A DNA stretch of 14,265 nt from Dyella_B sp035508595 (GTDB lineage: Bacteria; Pseudomonadota; Gammaproteobacteria; Xanthomonadales; Rhodanobacteraceae): assembly GCA_035508595.1 (NCBI GenBank), contig DATJMR010000056.1, forward strand, positions 1 to 14,265, read 5' to 3'. A program made the translations under genes and the position numbers. The notes below the pieces were generated by a model. The model ran no database searches. It was not told the DNA's origin and saw only the letters and a list, made by a program, of their open reading frames with translations. Numbering within the stretch: position 1 is the first letter of the stretch; the number at the start of each line of letters is the position of its first letter. Below, piece after piece: positions 7,027 to 14,265 of this stretch.

Positions 7027-9684
7027 ATGAAAAAGCTGCGCGTCAAATATCTGCTTTCCGCGATCGCGCTCACGGTGTGCGCCATGCCTGCATGGTCGCA
7101 AACAGCCGTCTATCAGGACTCACACCGCAGCGTCGAGGATCGTGCCGCCGACCTCGTGTCGCGCATGACGCTGGAAGAAGAGATTTCGCAGATGCAAAAC
7201 AATGCACCTGCGATTCCCCGGCTCGGCATACCTGCCTACGATTGGTGGAATGAGGGCCTGCACGGCGTCGCACGCGCTGGCCAGGCAACGGTCTTCCCGC
7301 AAGCCATCGGCCTGTCGGCGACTTTCGATGTTCCGCTGATGAGCGACGTGGCCACCGCCATCAGCGATGAAGCACGCGCCAAGCACAACGAATTCATACG
7401 GCGCGGCATGCACGGTCGTTACGAAGGCCTCACTTTCTGGTCGCCCAATATCAATATCTTCCGCGATCCTCGCTGGGGGCGCGGGCAGGAAACTTACGGC
7501 GAAGATCCGTTCCTCACCTCGCGCATGGGTGTCACGTTCGTGCGCGGCCTGCAAGGCGACGATCCGACCTATCGAAAGCTCGACGCGACCGCCAAGCATT
7601 TCGCCGTACATAGCGGACCGGAATCGGAACGCCATCGGTTCGACGTGCACCCAAGCGAACGCGATCTCTACGAAACCTATCTACCCGCCTTCCAGGCGCT
7701 GGTGCAGCAAGGCCACGTCGACGCCGTGATGGGCGCCTATAACCGCGTGAATGGCGAGTCGGCATCGGCCAGCCAGTTCCTGTTGCAAGATACCTTGCGC
7801 AAGCAATGGGGCTTCACGGGTTATGTGGTTTCCGATTGCGACGCGGTCGAAGATATCTACCTGCACCACAAGATTGTGCAAACCGCGGAACAGGCCTCCG
7901 CGTTGGCGGTCAAGAACGGCGACGATCTCGACTGCGGCAAAACGTATGCGGCGCTCACGGCGGCGGTATGCGATGGCTTGATCAGCGAAGCCCAGATCGA
8001 CACCTCGCTCAAGCGGCTGATGGCGGCCCGCTTCCGACTTGGCATGTTCGATCCACCTGAGCGCGTACGTTGGGCGCAGATTCCTTACTCGGTCAACCAG
8101 TCGCCGGACCACGACGCGTTGTCGCGACGCGCTGCGGAGGAATCGATCGTTCTGCTTAAGAACAACGGCATTCTTCCGCTCTCGCGCCAGGTACATCGCA
8201 TTGCGGTGATCGGACCGACGGCGGACGATGTCACCGCGCTGCTCGGCAACTACCACGGAACCCCAGCCGCACCCGTCACGATTCTGCAAGGCATTCGTGA
8301 AGCCGTACCTCAGGCGGAGGTCACCTACGCGCGTGGCGCCGATCTGGTTGAAGGCATGAACGGCCCCGGCGATGCCGTCCTGATCGCATCGAACTATCTG
8401 CGCCCTGCAGCCAAGGCGACCGAGCATGGCCTTAAAGGCGAATATTTCCCAGGGGAAAACTTCGACGCAGCACCGGTGCTGACGCGCACCGATCCGGACA
8501 TCCATTTCAATTGGGATCACAGCACGCCCACGGACGATATAGTTCTGCGCGGCGAATTCCCCGCGGAGAAAGCGCTCGCCAATAACGACTTCAGCGTGCG
8601 CTGGAGCGGTCAGCTGCTGCCGCCGGTATCCGGCCGATATGAATTGAGCGATGTCGCCAGCAATGGATACCGTCTGTACGTCGACGGCCGCCTGGTGATC
8701 GACGCGTGGAGTACCGGTTCGAATCCACAGGCTCACAAAGCCTCGCTCGACCTGGAAGCAGGCAAGGCTTACGACATCCGCCTCGAATACACCAAAAACA
8801 ACCAGAACAATGACGTGCGATTGTCCTGGCGGCTGCCTCACCCCAAGGCGCCTTTGCAGGAGGCCGTGGATGACGCGCGCAACGCCGATGTAGTGATCTT
8901 CGTGGGCGGCCTCACCAGCGACATCGAGGGCGAGGAAATGAAGATCAGCTATCCGGGCTTCGCCGGTGGCGATCGCACGGATCTGCGTTTGCCCGCTACG
9001 CAGAAAAAATTGCTGGAAGCGCTGCAAGCCACCGGCAAACCCGTGGTGATGGTACTGACGACGGGCTCGGCGCTTGCCATCGATTGGGCAAAGCAACACA
9101 TCCCCGCGATTTTGGTGGCCTGGTACCCAGGCCAACGTGGCGGCAATGCGGTGGCGGATGTGCTGTTCGGCGCAACCAATCCGGCCGGCCGATTGCCCAT
9201 CACGTTCTACAAGGCCGATGAAAAGCTGCCACCGTTCGACGACTACAGTATGGACGGTCGCACGTACCGCTATTTCAAGGGGGAACCGCTTTATCCGTTC
9301 GGATATGGCTTGTCGTACACCCAATTCGCCTATTCGGACATCCGGCTCGATCATGACAAGGTCGGTGCGCAAGACCATCTCAAAGTCACCATAAAGATCC
9401 GCAACACCGGCCACCGCCCGGGTGACGAAGTGGTTCAGTTGTACCTTCATGCGTTGCATGCGGCGCATGCGCGCTCAAACAAGGACCTGCGCGGGTTCCA
9501 GCGCGTGAACCTTCAGCCTGGCGAGAGCCGTGACATTAGCTTTGACATCACGCCCGCGGTCGACATGAAGTATTACGACGTCGACCGCCACGCCTACGCC
9601 GTCGATTCCGGTACGTATCAGGTGCAAATCGGCGCTTCCAGCAGCGACATACGTTTGACCAAGGACTTCGTGGTTCACGATTGA
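7027..9684 (+). CDS. Exported GH3 beta-xylosidase/beta-glucosidase with PA14 domain
   Basis: An 885-aa glycoside hydrolase family 3 enzyme. Residues 1-24 form a signal peptide (KKLRVK, hydrophobic core, AWS before Gln25). The N-terminal barrel contains YDWWNEGLHGVAR, KHFAVHSGPE and GYVVSDCDAV with nucleophile Asp270. The SDC form is typical of the xylosidase-like branch, whereas many beta-glucosidases have SDW. The alpha/beta sandwich domain starts near residue 366 (AAEESIVLLKNNGILPL). It is interrupted by a PA14 domain at about residues 468-604 (GLKGEYF to VRLSWRLP), then resumes with SDIEGEEM, where Glu634 is the likely acid/base. A fibronectin-III-like domain (about 770-880) ends the protein. 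ATG 7027 gives a standard signal peptide and has GGA upstream; ATG 7015 is also possible. It lies 4 or 16 nt after manD. In this operon it most likely frees xylose from xylo-oligosaccharides; beta-glucosidase activity cannot be excluded. Confidence 0.92.
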   Translation: MKKLRVKYLLSAIALTVCAMPAWSQTAVYQDSHRSVEDRAADLVSRMTLEEEISQMQNNAPAIPRLGIPAYDWWNEGLHGVARAGQATVFPQAIGLSATFDVPLMSDVATAISDEARAKHNEFIRRGMHGRYEGLTFWSPNINIFRDPRWGRGQETYGEDPFLTSRMGVTFVRGLQGDDPTYRKLDATAKHFAVHSGPESERHRFDVHPSERDLYETYLPAFQALVQQGHVDAVMGAYNRVNGESASASQFLLQDTLRKQWGFTGYVVSDCDAVEDIYLHHKIVQTAEQASALAVKNGDDLDCGKTYAALTAAVCDGLISEAQIDTSLKRLMAARFRLGMFDPPERVRWAQIPYSVNQSPDHDALSRRAAEESIVLLKNNGILPLSRQVHRIAVIGPTADDVTALLGNYHGTPAAPVTILQGIREAVPQAEVTYARGADLVEGMNGPGDAVLIASNYLRPAAKATEHGLKGEYFPGENFDAAPVLTRTDPDIHFNWDHSTPTDDIVLRGEFPAEKALANNDFSVRWSGQLLPPVSGRYELSDVASNGYRLYVDGRLVIDAWSTGSNPQAHKASLDLEAGKAYDIRLEYTKNNQNNDVRLSWRLPHPKAPLQEAVDDARNADVVIFVGGLTSDIEGEEMKISYPGFAGGDRTDLRLPATQKKLLEALQATGKPVVMVLTTGSALAIDWAKQHIPAILVAWYPGQRGGNAVADVLFGATNPAGRLPITFYKADEKLPPFDDYSMDGRTYRYFKGEPLYPFGYGLSYTQFAYSDIRLDHDKVGAQDHLKVTIKIRNTGHRPGDEVVQLYLHALHAAHARSNKDLRGFQRVNLQPGESRDISFDITPAVDMKYYDVDRHAYAVDSGTYQVQIGASSSDIRLTKDFVVHD

Positions 9685-9696
9685 CGGAGAATTCGG

Positions 9697-10740
9697 ATGC
9701 GTAACGAACCACAAAAGAAATCCGCCGCTTGCCGCATCGCCTTCTTCGGCGAGCTGCTTATGCGCATGTCGCCGCCCGGCCACGAACTTACGCTGCAATC
9801 GCCACGCTTCGAGGTGCACTTCGGCGGCGCGGAAGCGAACGTCGCGGCCTCGCTGGCCATCCTCGGACACGACAGCGTCATGATCAGCGCCCTGCCGGAC
9901 AACGTGCTGGGCCGTGCATGCGCGGGCGAACTGCGGCGACACGGTGTGGACACCAAAAGCCTTCGCTATGCGCCCGGACGCATGGGGCTTTATTTCCTTT
10001 CACCGGGCGCGATGCATCGACCTTCCGAGGTGCTCTACGACCGTGCGAATTCCGTCTTCGCAAGCACCCCTGCGGCAACGTACGACTGGCCGACGCTCTT
10101 GACGAGCGCGCAATGGCTGCACCTGTCGGGCATCAACCTCGCGCTTGGCCAGTCCACCGCACAAGCGGCCATCGAGGCCGCACGCGCGGCGCGTGCCGCA
10201 GGCTTATCCGTGTCGTTCGATTGCAATTACCGCAGCAAGCTTTGGGGCGCGCGCGAAGGGCAGGCACCCGGCCTGCTTCGCGACATGGTTGCCGAAGCCG
10301 ACGTGATGTTTGGCAACGATCGCGATATCGCCTTGATGCTTGATCAGGTATTTCCAGAGGCCCATGTGCAAGAACGCTTCCGGTCTGCCGCCGACGCGGC
10401 GTTTGCCGCGTGGCCTCGACTTTGCCGTATCGCGGCGACGGAGCGCCATCACCGCAATGTGGACGATCAGGACATCTTCGGCATGATGGCAACACGCGAT
10501 CGTGTATGGACCACCCACCCGCACACGCTCACCCCTATCGTCGACCGCATCGGCGGCGGCGACGCGTTCGCCGCAGGGCTGCTGCACGGCCTGTTTCGGC
10601 ACATGACGGACGAAGCCGCGCTCGAATTCGCCATCGCCGCCGCCTGCCTCAAACATTCGGTTCCGGGCGACGTAAACCTGCTTGGCGAAGCGGACATGTT
10701 TTCATTTCTGGCGCAAGACGGTTTCGAGGTAAAACGCTAA
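9697..10740 (+). CDS. kdgK: 2-keto-3-deoxygluconate kinase (PfkB family)
   Basis: A 347-aa PfkB/ribokinase-family sugar kinase. It most likely phosphorylates 2-keto-3-deoxygluconate, the product of the upstream mannonate dehydratase, to KDPG using ATP in the cytoplasm. Visible motifs are FGELLMRMSPPG (residues 17-28), the substrate-side GGAEANVAASLA (43-54), a sugar-binding segment around YRSKLWG, and the C-terminal DRIGGGDAFAAG with the catalytic base Asp289. The anion-hole motif is GGGD rather than the common GAGD. A ribosome binding site (GGAGA) lies 6 nt before the ATG, and the gap to the GH3 gene is 12 nt. The first ~12 residues (NEPQKKSAAC) are an extra polar leader before the first beta strand. 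The identification rests on the motifs plus the pathway context; fructokinase-like relatives share the fold, but the neighbours make KDG the best substrate. Confidence 0.9.
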   Translation: MRNEPQKKSAACRIAFFGELLMRMSPPGHELTLQSPRFEVHFGGAEANVAASLAILGHDSVMISALPDNVLGRACAGELRRHGVDTKSLRYAPGRMGLYFLSPGAMHRPSEVLYDRANSVFASTPAATYDWPTLLTSAQWLHLSGINLALGQSTAQAAIEAARAARAAGLSVSFDCNYRSKLWGAREGQAPGLLRDMVAEADVMFGNDRDIALMLDQVFPEAHVQERFRSAADAAFAAWPRLCRIAATERHHRNVDDQDIFGMMATRDRVWTTHPHTLTPIVDRIGGGDAFAAGLLHGLFRHMTDEAALEFAIAAACLKHSVPGDVNLLGEADMFSFLAQDGFEVKR

Positions 10741-12230
10741 TGACCGACACGGTTGCCCCTCACACCAAACGCTTGTCGGAGGGATCGCTTGCCCGCTTGC
10801 CAGCATCCGTGATCAAGCCCGGCTACGATCCAGCACAAGTGCGCACGGGCATCGTGCACATCGGTGTCGGCGCATTCCATCGCGCGCACCAGGCCGTGTA
10901 TGCCGATGATCTACTGAATGAGCATCCGGATTGGGCGATCTGCGGCGTCTCCTTGCACAGCGCCGACGTGCGCGATGCATTGCAGCCGCAAAACAATCTC
11001 TACACGCTATTGCTGCTCGGCCAGAAAACGCAGGTGCGCGTGATCGGGTCGATCCGTGAGTTGCTGTGTGCACGCGAACAGCAAGCCGACGTACTGGCAA
11101 GGCTCGCCGATCCTGCGGTGCGGCTCGTGACGTTGACGATCACCGAAAAGGGTTACTGTCTATCCGGCCAGGATCTGGATGTCGCACATCCCGATATCGC
11201 GCACGACCTCGCCTCGCCCGAAACGCCACGCAGTGCGATCGGTTACATCGCTGCGGGTTTGCGCGCGCGATGGAACCGAGGGCAAATGCCGTACACCGTA
11301 TTGAGTTGCGACAATCTGGCCGACAACGGCCATCGCTTGCGCCGCGCGGTGCTGCAATATGCGCAACGTATCGACACCGCGCTGGCGAACTGGATCGAAG
11401 CCAAGGTCGCCTTTCCTTGTTCGATGGTCGATAGCATCACCCCTGCCTCGGATGACGCATTGCGCGAACGCATTCACGCTGAGCTTGGATATCAGGATGC
11501 GTGGCCCATTCAACGCGAAACGTACACGCAATGGGTCGTCGAAGACCGGTTCTGTAACGACCGTCCACCGTTCGAACGCGTCGGCGTTACGATGAGCCAC
11601 GATATCGCCGGTTACGATCGCGCGAAGCTTCGCTTGCTTAACGGCGCACATTCCACCCTGGCTTATCTCGGTTCACTCATGAACATCGAGACAGTGGCCG
11701 ATGCGATGAACGATCCGTTGCTCGCGCATTTTGTCGAGCGCCTGATGCGCGATGCCATCGCACCGGCTATCACGCTGCCGGCCAGCATGGACGTCAACGC
11801 TTATATCGACGCTATTTTGGAACGCTTCCGCAATCCTTCCGTTCGCCATCGTCTCTCGCAGATCGCATGGGATGGCTCGCAGAAGTTGCCGGTTCGTTTG
11901 CTCAGCACCATCTCCGATGCGCTGGCAGCCAACTTACCCATCCATGCCCTGTGCCTTTCGATCGCAGCGTGGATGCAATTTGTGCGCAGGCAGGCGCACA
12001 GCGGTGTAGCGTTGATCGATCCGATGAACGATGCGCTTTCTGTGGTTGGGCGGGTGTGTACCGGCGACACAACGTCAGATGTAGATGCCTTTCTGAAGCT
12101 CGATGCCGTATTCGCGCCGCTTGCAGGCGACGCACGCTTTACTCGCGTATTGCGGGAAGCATACGCAGCCCTCGGCGACGGGACGCCAGCCTCGATATCG
12201 CGTGCGTTGACGGCGACAAAAAACGCTTAG
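10740..12230 (+). CDS. uxuB: D-fructuronate reductase / D-mannonate oxidoreductase (mannitol dehydrogenase family)
   Basis: A 496-aa long-chain mannitol dehydrogenase family protein. In this context it reduces D-fructuronate to D-mannonate with NADH, linking UxaC to ManD. The nucleotide-binding loop is HIGVGAFHRAHQ (residues 40-51), and the catalytic K-x4-N-x2-H pattern is Lys296, Asn301, His304 in KLRLLNGAH. Other family signatures are TITEKGY and CDNLADNG. The open frame continues upstream into kdgK, but the ATG at 10740 shares its A with the kdgK stop (TAATG) and has GAGG about 10 nt upstream, so this start is secure and translation is probably coupled. It is the last gene of the operon, followed by a hairpin. 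The sequence alone does not separate fructuronate reductase from mannitol, tagaturonate or arabitol dehydrogenases; the glucuronate pathway genes around it decide the call. Confidence 0.92.
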   Translation: MTDTVAPHTKRLSEGSLARLPASVIKPGYDPAQVRTGIVHIGVGAFHRAHQAVYADDLLNEHPDWAICGVSLHSADVRDALQPQNNLYTLLLLGQKTQVRVIGSIRELLCAREQQADVLARLADPAVRLVTLTITEKGYCLSGQDLDVAHPDIAHDLASPETPRSAIGYIAAGLRARWNRGQMPYTVLSCDNLADNGHRLRRAVLQYAQRIDTALANWIEAKVAFPCSMVDSITPASDDALRERIHAELGYQDAWPIQRETYTQWVVEDRFCNDRPPFERVGVTMSHDIAGYDRAKLRLLNGAHSTLAYLGSLMNIETVADAMNDPLLAHFVERLMRDAIAPAITLPASMDVNAYIDAILERFRNPSVRHRLSQIAWDGSQKLPVRLLSTISDALAANLPIHALCLSIAAWMQFVRRQAHSGVALIDPMNDALSVVGRVCTGDTTSDVDAFLKLDAVFAPLAGDARFTRVLREAYAALGDGTPASISRALTATKNA

Positions 12231-12234
12231 CCCA

Positions 12235-12268
12235 TTCCACCTCAGCCACGTCATCGGCCGAGGTGGAA
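12235..12268. terminator. Hairpin between convergent uxuB and uxaC, probable bidirectional terminator
   Basis: TTCCACCTC (12235-12243) pairs perfectly with GAGGTGGAA (12260-12268). After one A/C mismatch, GCC (12245-12247) pairs with GGC (12256-12258), leaving an 8-nt loop. It lies 5 nt after the uxuB stop and 10 nt before the uxaC stop, exactly where two converging transcripts need to end. Neither side has a clear T-run, so it is not a textbook intrinsic terminator; termination or 3'-end protection is inferred from position and stem strength. Confidence 0.6.
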
Positions 12269-12278
12269 GAAAGCCCGC

Positions 12279-13703
12279 TTATAGCTTGTAAGCTTGTTTC
12301 GGCAGGTTGTAAGCAAGATCCACCGCAAGTTCGGTGGCTTCGTCCTCATCCATCCGGTGTTCGACCACGAGCTTGGCGAGAAAGGTGCAATCGATACGGC
12401 GTGCGACATCGTGGCGTGCGGGAATCGACAGGAACGCGCGCGTGTCGTCGTTGAAGCCCACGGTGTTGTAGAAGCCCGCGCTGGCCAGCGTCCATTCGCG
12501 GAAGCGCCACATGCCTTCCGGCGCGTCGTGGAACCACCACGCCGGCCCGAGAAACAGCGCAGGATAGTGACCGGCCAATGGAGCCAGCTCGCGGCTGTAG
12601 GTGCTTTCATCCAGCGTGAAAGCGATGAGCTTGAAGTTAGGCTCGTTGCCGAAACGATCCAGCAGCGGCTTCAGCGCCCTGACGTACTCCGTGCGCAAGG
12701 GAATATCGGCACCCTTGTCGCGGCCGTAGCGTTCGAACAACGGATGGTTGTGATTGCGATAGCACCCCGGATGAATCTGCATGACCAATCCGTCGTCCAA
12801 ACTCATCGCCGCCATTTCGGTGAGGATCTGCGCACGGAACAGCTCCGCCTCCTGCGCAGTGGCTTTGCCGCGGATCACCGTGTCGAACAACTTGCTGGCC
12901 TGCGCGCCGGAGAGATTGGCCGTCGCGGCAGTGGGGTGCCCGTGATCCGTGGACGTGGCGCCCGCCGCGGCAAAGAAGGCGCGGCGCTGCCGATGTGCCT
13001 GCAGATATCCCTGCCAGCTATAAACATCCTCGCCGGTGATCTCGCCGAACGCCTGGAGCGCCGACGGGAATTGCTCGTGTTCGGGATCGACCACCGGATC
13101 AGGGCGGTATGCCGTAATCACGCGCCCCTTCCAACCGCTCTGGCGAATGACCGCATGGTGTTGCAGCGGATCGAGCGGGGATTCGGTCGTGGCGATCACT
13201 TCGATATTGAAGCGCTCGAACAGAGCGCGCGGACGAAATTGGGGGCGCTGCAAGGCATCGGTGATGTGGTCGTAATACGTATCGGCGGTCGACGCATCCA
13301 ATCTCACGCGCAAACCGAATACGTCGTGGAAGACGTGATTGAGCCACATGGACGACGGCGTACCGCGGAACAGATGGAAATGCTCGGCAAACACGCGCCA
13401 GGCTTCGCGCGGGTCGACATGGGCGCGCGAACCATCGCGGCGTGGAATGCCTAAGGCGTCCAGCGACACGCCTTGGCTGTAGAGCATGCGGAACACGTAG
13501 TGATCCGGTACCAGCAAGAGCTCCGTCGCATTGGCGAACGGCAAATTCTCCGCAAACCACGATGGATCGGTATGGCCGTGTGGGCTGATGATCGGCAACT
13601 TCGCGACGTGCGCGTAAAGACGCCGCGCCATTGCGCGCTGGGTCGCGTCGGCACCGAAGAGCCGATCGTCGTGGAGTGTCAAAGCAATCGTTCCGGTATT
13701 CAT
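12279..13703 (-). CDS. uxaC: Uronate (glucuronate) isomerase
   Basis: A 474-aa uronate isomerase of the amidohydrolase superfamily, close to the usual ~470 aa. It converts D-glucuronate to D-fructuronate (and D-galacturonate to tagaturonate) in the cytoplasm, the first step after glucuronate is released from xylan. The metal-binding HxH is in ISPHGHTDP (His42 and His44). Other landmarks are WLNHVFHDVFG, QIHPGCYRNHN and GFNDDTRAF near the C-terminus, with the likely catalytic Asp at about 419. The open frame extends to 13814, but that would overlap the xylanase. ATG 13703 gives the normal N-terminus (MNTGTIALTLHDDRLFG), though its ribosome binding site is weak. It follows the GH10 xylanase on the same strand after 55 nt, where I see no convincing promoter, so the two may be co-transcribed. 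It is convergent with uxuB and forms a separate transcription unit from the other glucuronate genes. Confidence 0.95.
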   Translation of the reverse strand: MNTGTIALTLHDDRLFGADATQRAMARRLYAHVAKLPIISPHGHTDPSWFAENLPFANATELLLVPDHYVFRMLYSQGVSLDALGIPRRDGSRAHVDPREAWRVFAEHFHLFRGTPSSMWLNHVFHDVFGLRVRLDASTADTYYDHITDALQRPQFRPRALFERFNIEVIATTESPLDPLQHHAVIRQSGWKGRVITAYRPDPVVDPEHEQFPSALQAFGEITGEDVYSWQGYLQAHRQRRAFFAAAGATSTDHGHPTAATANLSGAQASKLFDTVIRGKATAQEAELFRAQILTEMAAMSLDDGLVMQIHPGCYRNHNHPLFERYGRDKGADIPLRTEYVRALKPLLDRFGNEPNFKLIAFTLDESTYSRELAPLAGHYPALFLGPAWWFHDAPEGMWRFREWTLASAGFYNTVGFNDDTRAFLSIPARHDVARRIDCTFLAKLVVEHRMDEDEATELAVDLAYNLPKQAYKL

Positions 13704-13758
13704 GATCTTGGGTGACTTTTTGTTGGTGATGTAACGAGGCAGAACGACAACGCTTCCG

Positions 13759-14265
13759 TCAATGTGTCGACAAGCCTGCCTGGCTAGCGGACGCGTGCGA
13801 GGTACCGCGCACATAATCGCGCAGCCAGGTTAACGCCGGGCGTTCGCTACCGTCCTTACGGATGAGATACGCCGCCTGCTTGTCGCGCCAAAGGCCTGGA
13901 CGAAAACCCCACAGCGTGATGCCTTTGACGTCGGGATGCTCCCAAAACACGGGAAAAACGCGCTGGTAATCGCGGAGCTGTTGAGCATCGCTGGGGCCGT
14001 CGATATCCAGTTCGGTGATGTAGATCGGCAATCCCGTCGCCGCCAGGATATCGAGATTGGCGCGATGCACGGACATGGGCACATCGGGCTTTGTTTCAAA
14101 AGCGTGTTCTTGCAGGCCAATCCCATCGATCAGGTGTTCTCTCTGCAGCAAGTCGATGATGTGGCGGTAGCGTTGGGTGTCCCGGTTGCTTTTGGTAATG
14201 CTGTAATCGTTGATCAACAGTTTCGCGTGCGGAAAGCGCTGGCGCGCCATACGGAAGGCCGTAAT
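13759..14265 (-). CDS. GH10 endo-1,4-beta-xylanase, C-terminal part
   Basis: This is the C-terminal ~168 codons of a glycoside hydrolase family 10 xylanase; the 5' part lies beyond the window's right edge. Reading leftward, the protein begins ITAFRMARQRFPHAKLLIND. It then has the segment IDGIGLQEH and the family's nucleophile motif YITELDIDG, in which the Glu codon is at 14011-14013, followed by ITLWGFRPGLWR near the C-terminus, as in GH10 enzymes. The catalytic acid/base Glu would lie upstream, outside the window. The enzyme cuts the xylan backbone and would produce the glucuronic acid-decorated oligosaccharides used by the GH67, esterase and GH3 genes. No carbohydrate-binding module follows the catalytic domain, because the protein ends shortly after WLRDYVRG. 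Export cannot be judged without the N-terminus. Confidence 0.94.
   Translation of the reverse strand: MTAFRMARQRFPHAKLLINDYSITKSNRDTQRYRHIIDLLQREHLIDGIGLQEHAFETKPDVPMSVHRANLDILAATGLPIYITELDIDGPSDAQQLRDYQRVFPVFWEHPDVKGITLWGFRPGLWRDKQAAYLIRKDGSERPALTWLRDYVRGTSHASASQAGLSTH

Noticed and set aside
5673..7085. 470-aa open frame on the - strand
   Set aside because: It is antisense to the mannonate dehydratase, whose catalytic residues are all intact; no family resemblance.
7681..9468. 595-aa open frame on the - strand
   Set aside because: It is entirely antisense to the GH3 gene, with shadow-like composition and no motifs.
12294..13454. 386-aa open frame on the + strand
   Set aside because: It is antisense to uxaC and shows no protein-like motifs.
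1..14265. Defence system, mobile element, CRISPR array or other novel system
   Set aside because: All but short intergenic stretches are coding for recognisable carbohydrate-catabolism proteins; I saw no terminal repeats, spacer-like arrays or transposase motifs.

Overview
The window is a gene cluster for breaking down glucuronoxylan (plant hemicellulose) and catabolising its glucuronic acid side chains. The DNA is GC-rich and every gene is bacterial and densely packed. The gene set is agu67A next to a divergent LacI regulator, a two-domain acetylesterase, an enolase-type mannonate dehydratase, a GH3 enzyme, kdgK, uxuB, uxaC and a GH10 xylanase. It resembles xylan loci of the Xanthomonadales (Xanthomonas, Dyella, Rhodanobacter, Luteibacter and relatives). 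Assignment to that order is inferred from gene content and protein style; no marker gene is present.

Layout: (1) 1-257, + strand, the 3' end of an MFS sugar porter. (2) 331-1410, - strand, a LacI-family regulator, convergent with the porter. (3) 1411-1492, the divergent control region between the regulator and the main operon. (4) 1493-12230, + strand, a six-gene operon: GH67 alpha-glucuronidase, SGNH/sialate-O-acetylesterase-type esterase, ManD-type mannonate dehydratase, GH3 beta-xylosidase-like enzyme with a PA14 domain, 2-keto-3-deoxygluconate kinase, and fructuronate reductase. Adjacent genes overlap or lie 16 nt or less apart, apart from uncertainty in exact starts. (5) 12235-12268, a strong hairpin between convergent units. 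(6) 12279-14265, - strand, uronate isomerase preceded by the 3' part of a GH10 xylanase that runs off the window.

How the genes fit together (inferred from families): the xylanase cuts the xylan backbone. The exported glucuronidase, esterase and GH3 enzyme strip (4-O-methyl)glucuronate, acetyl groups and xylose from the oligomers, probably in the periplasm. Free glucuronate is then processed in the cytoplasm: UxaC (glucuronate to fructuronate), UxuB (to D-mannonate), ManD (to 2-keto-3-deoxygluconate), KdgK (to KDPG, which enters the Entner-Doudoroff route). The sugar porter may import a released sugar such as xylose. The LacI-type protein is the likely pathway regulator.

All genes lying wholly inside the window appear intact. 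I see no mobile elements, CRISPR arrays, tRNA or rRNA genes, and no evidence of a novel defence or other exotic system. The points most worth following up are the regulatory region, the missing step for the 4-O-methyl group, the esterase's true substrate, and the residue-level prediction for ManD activity.
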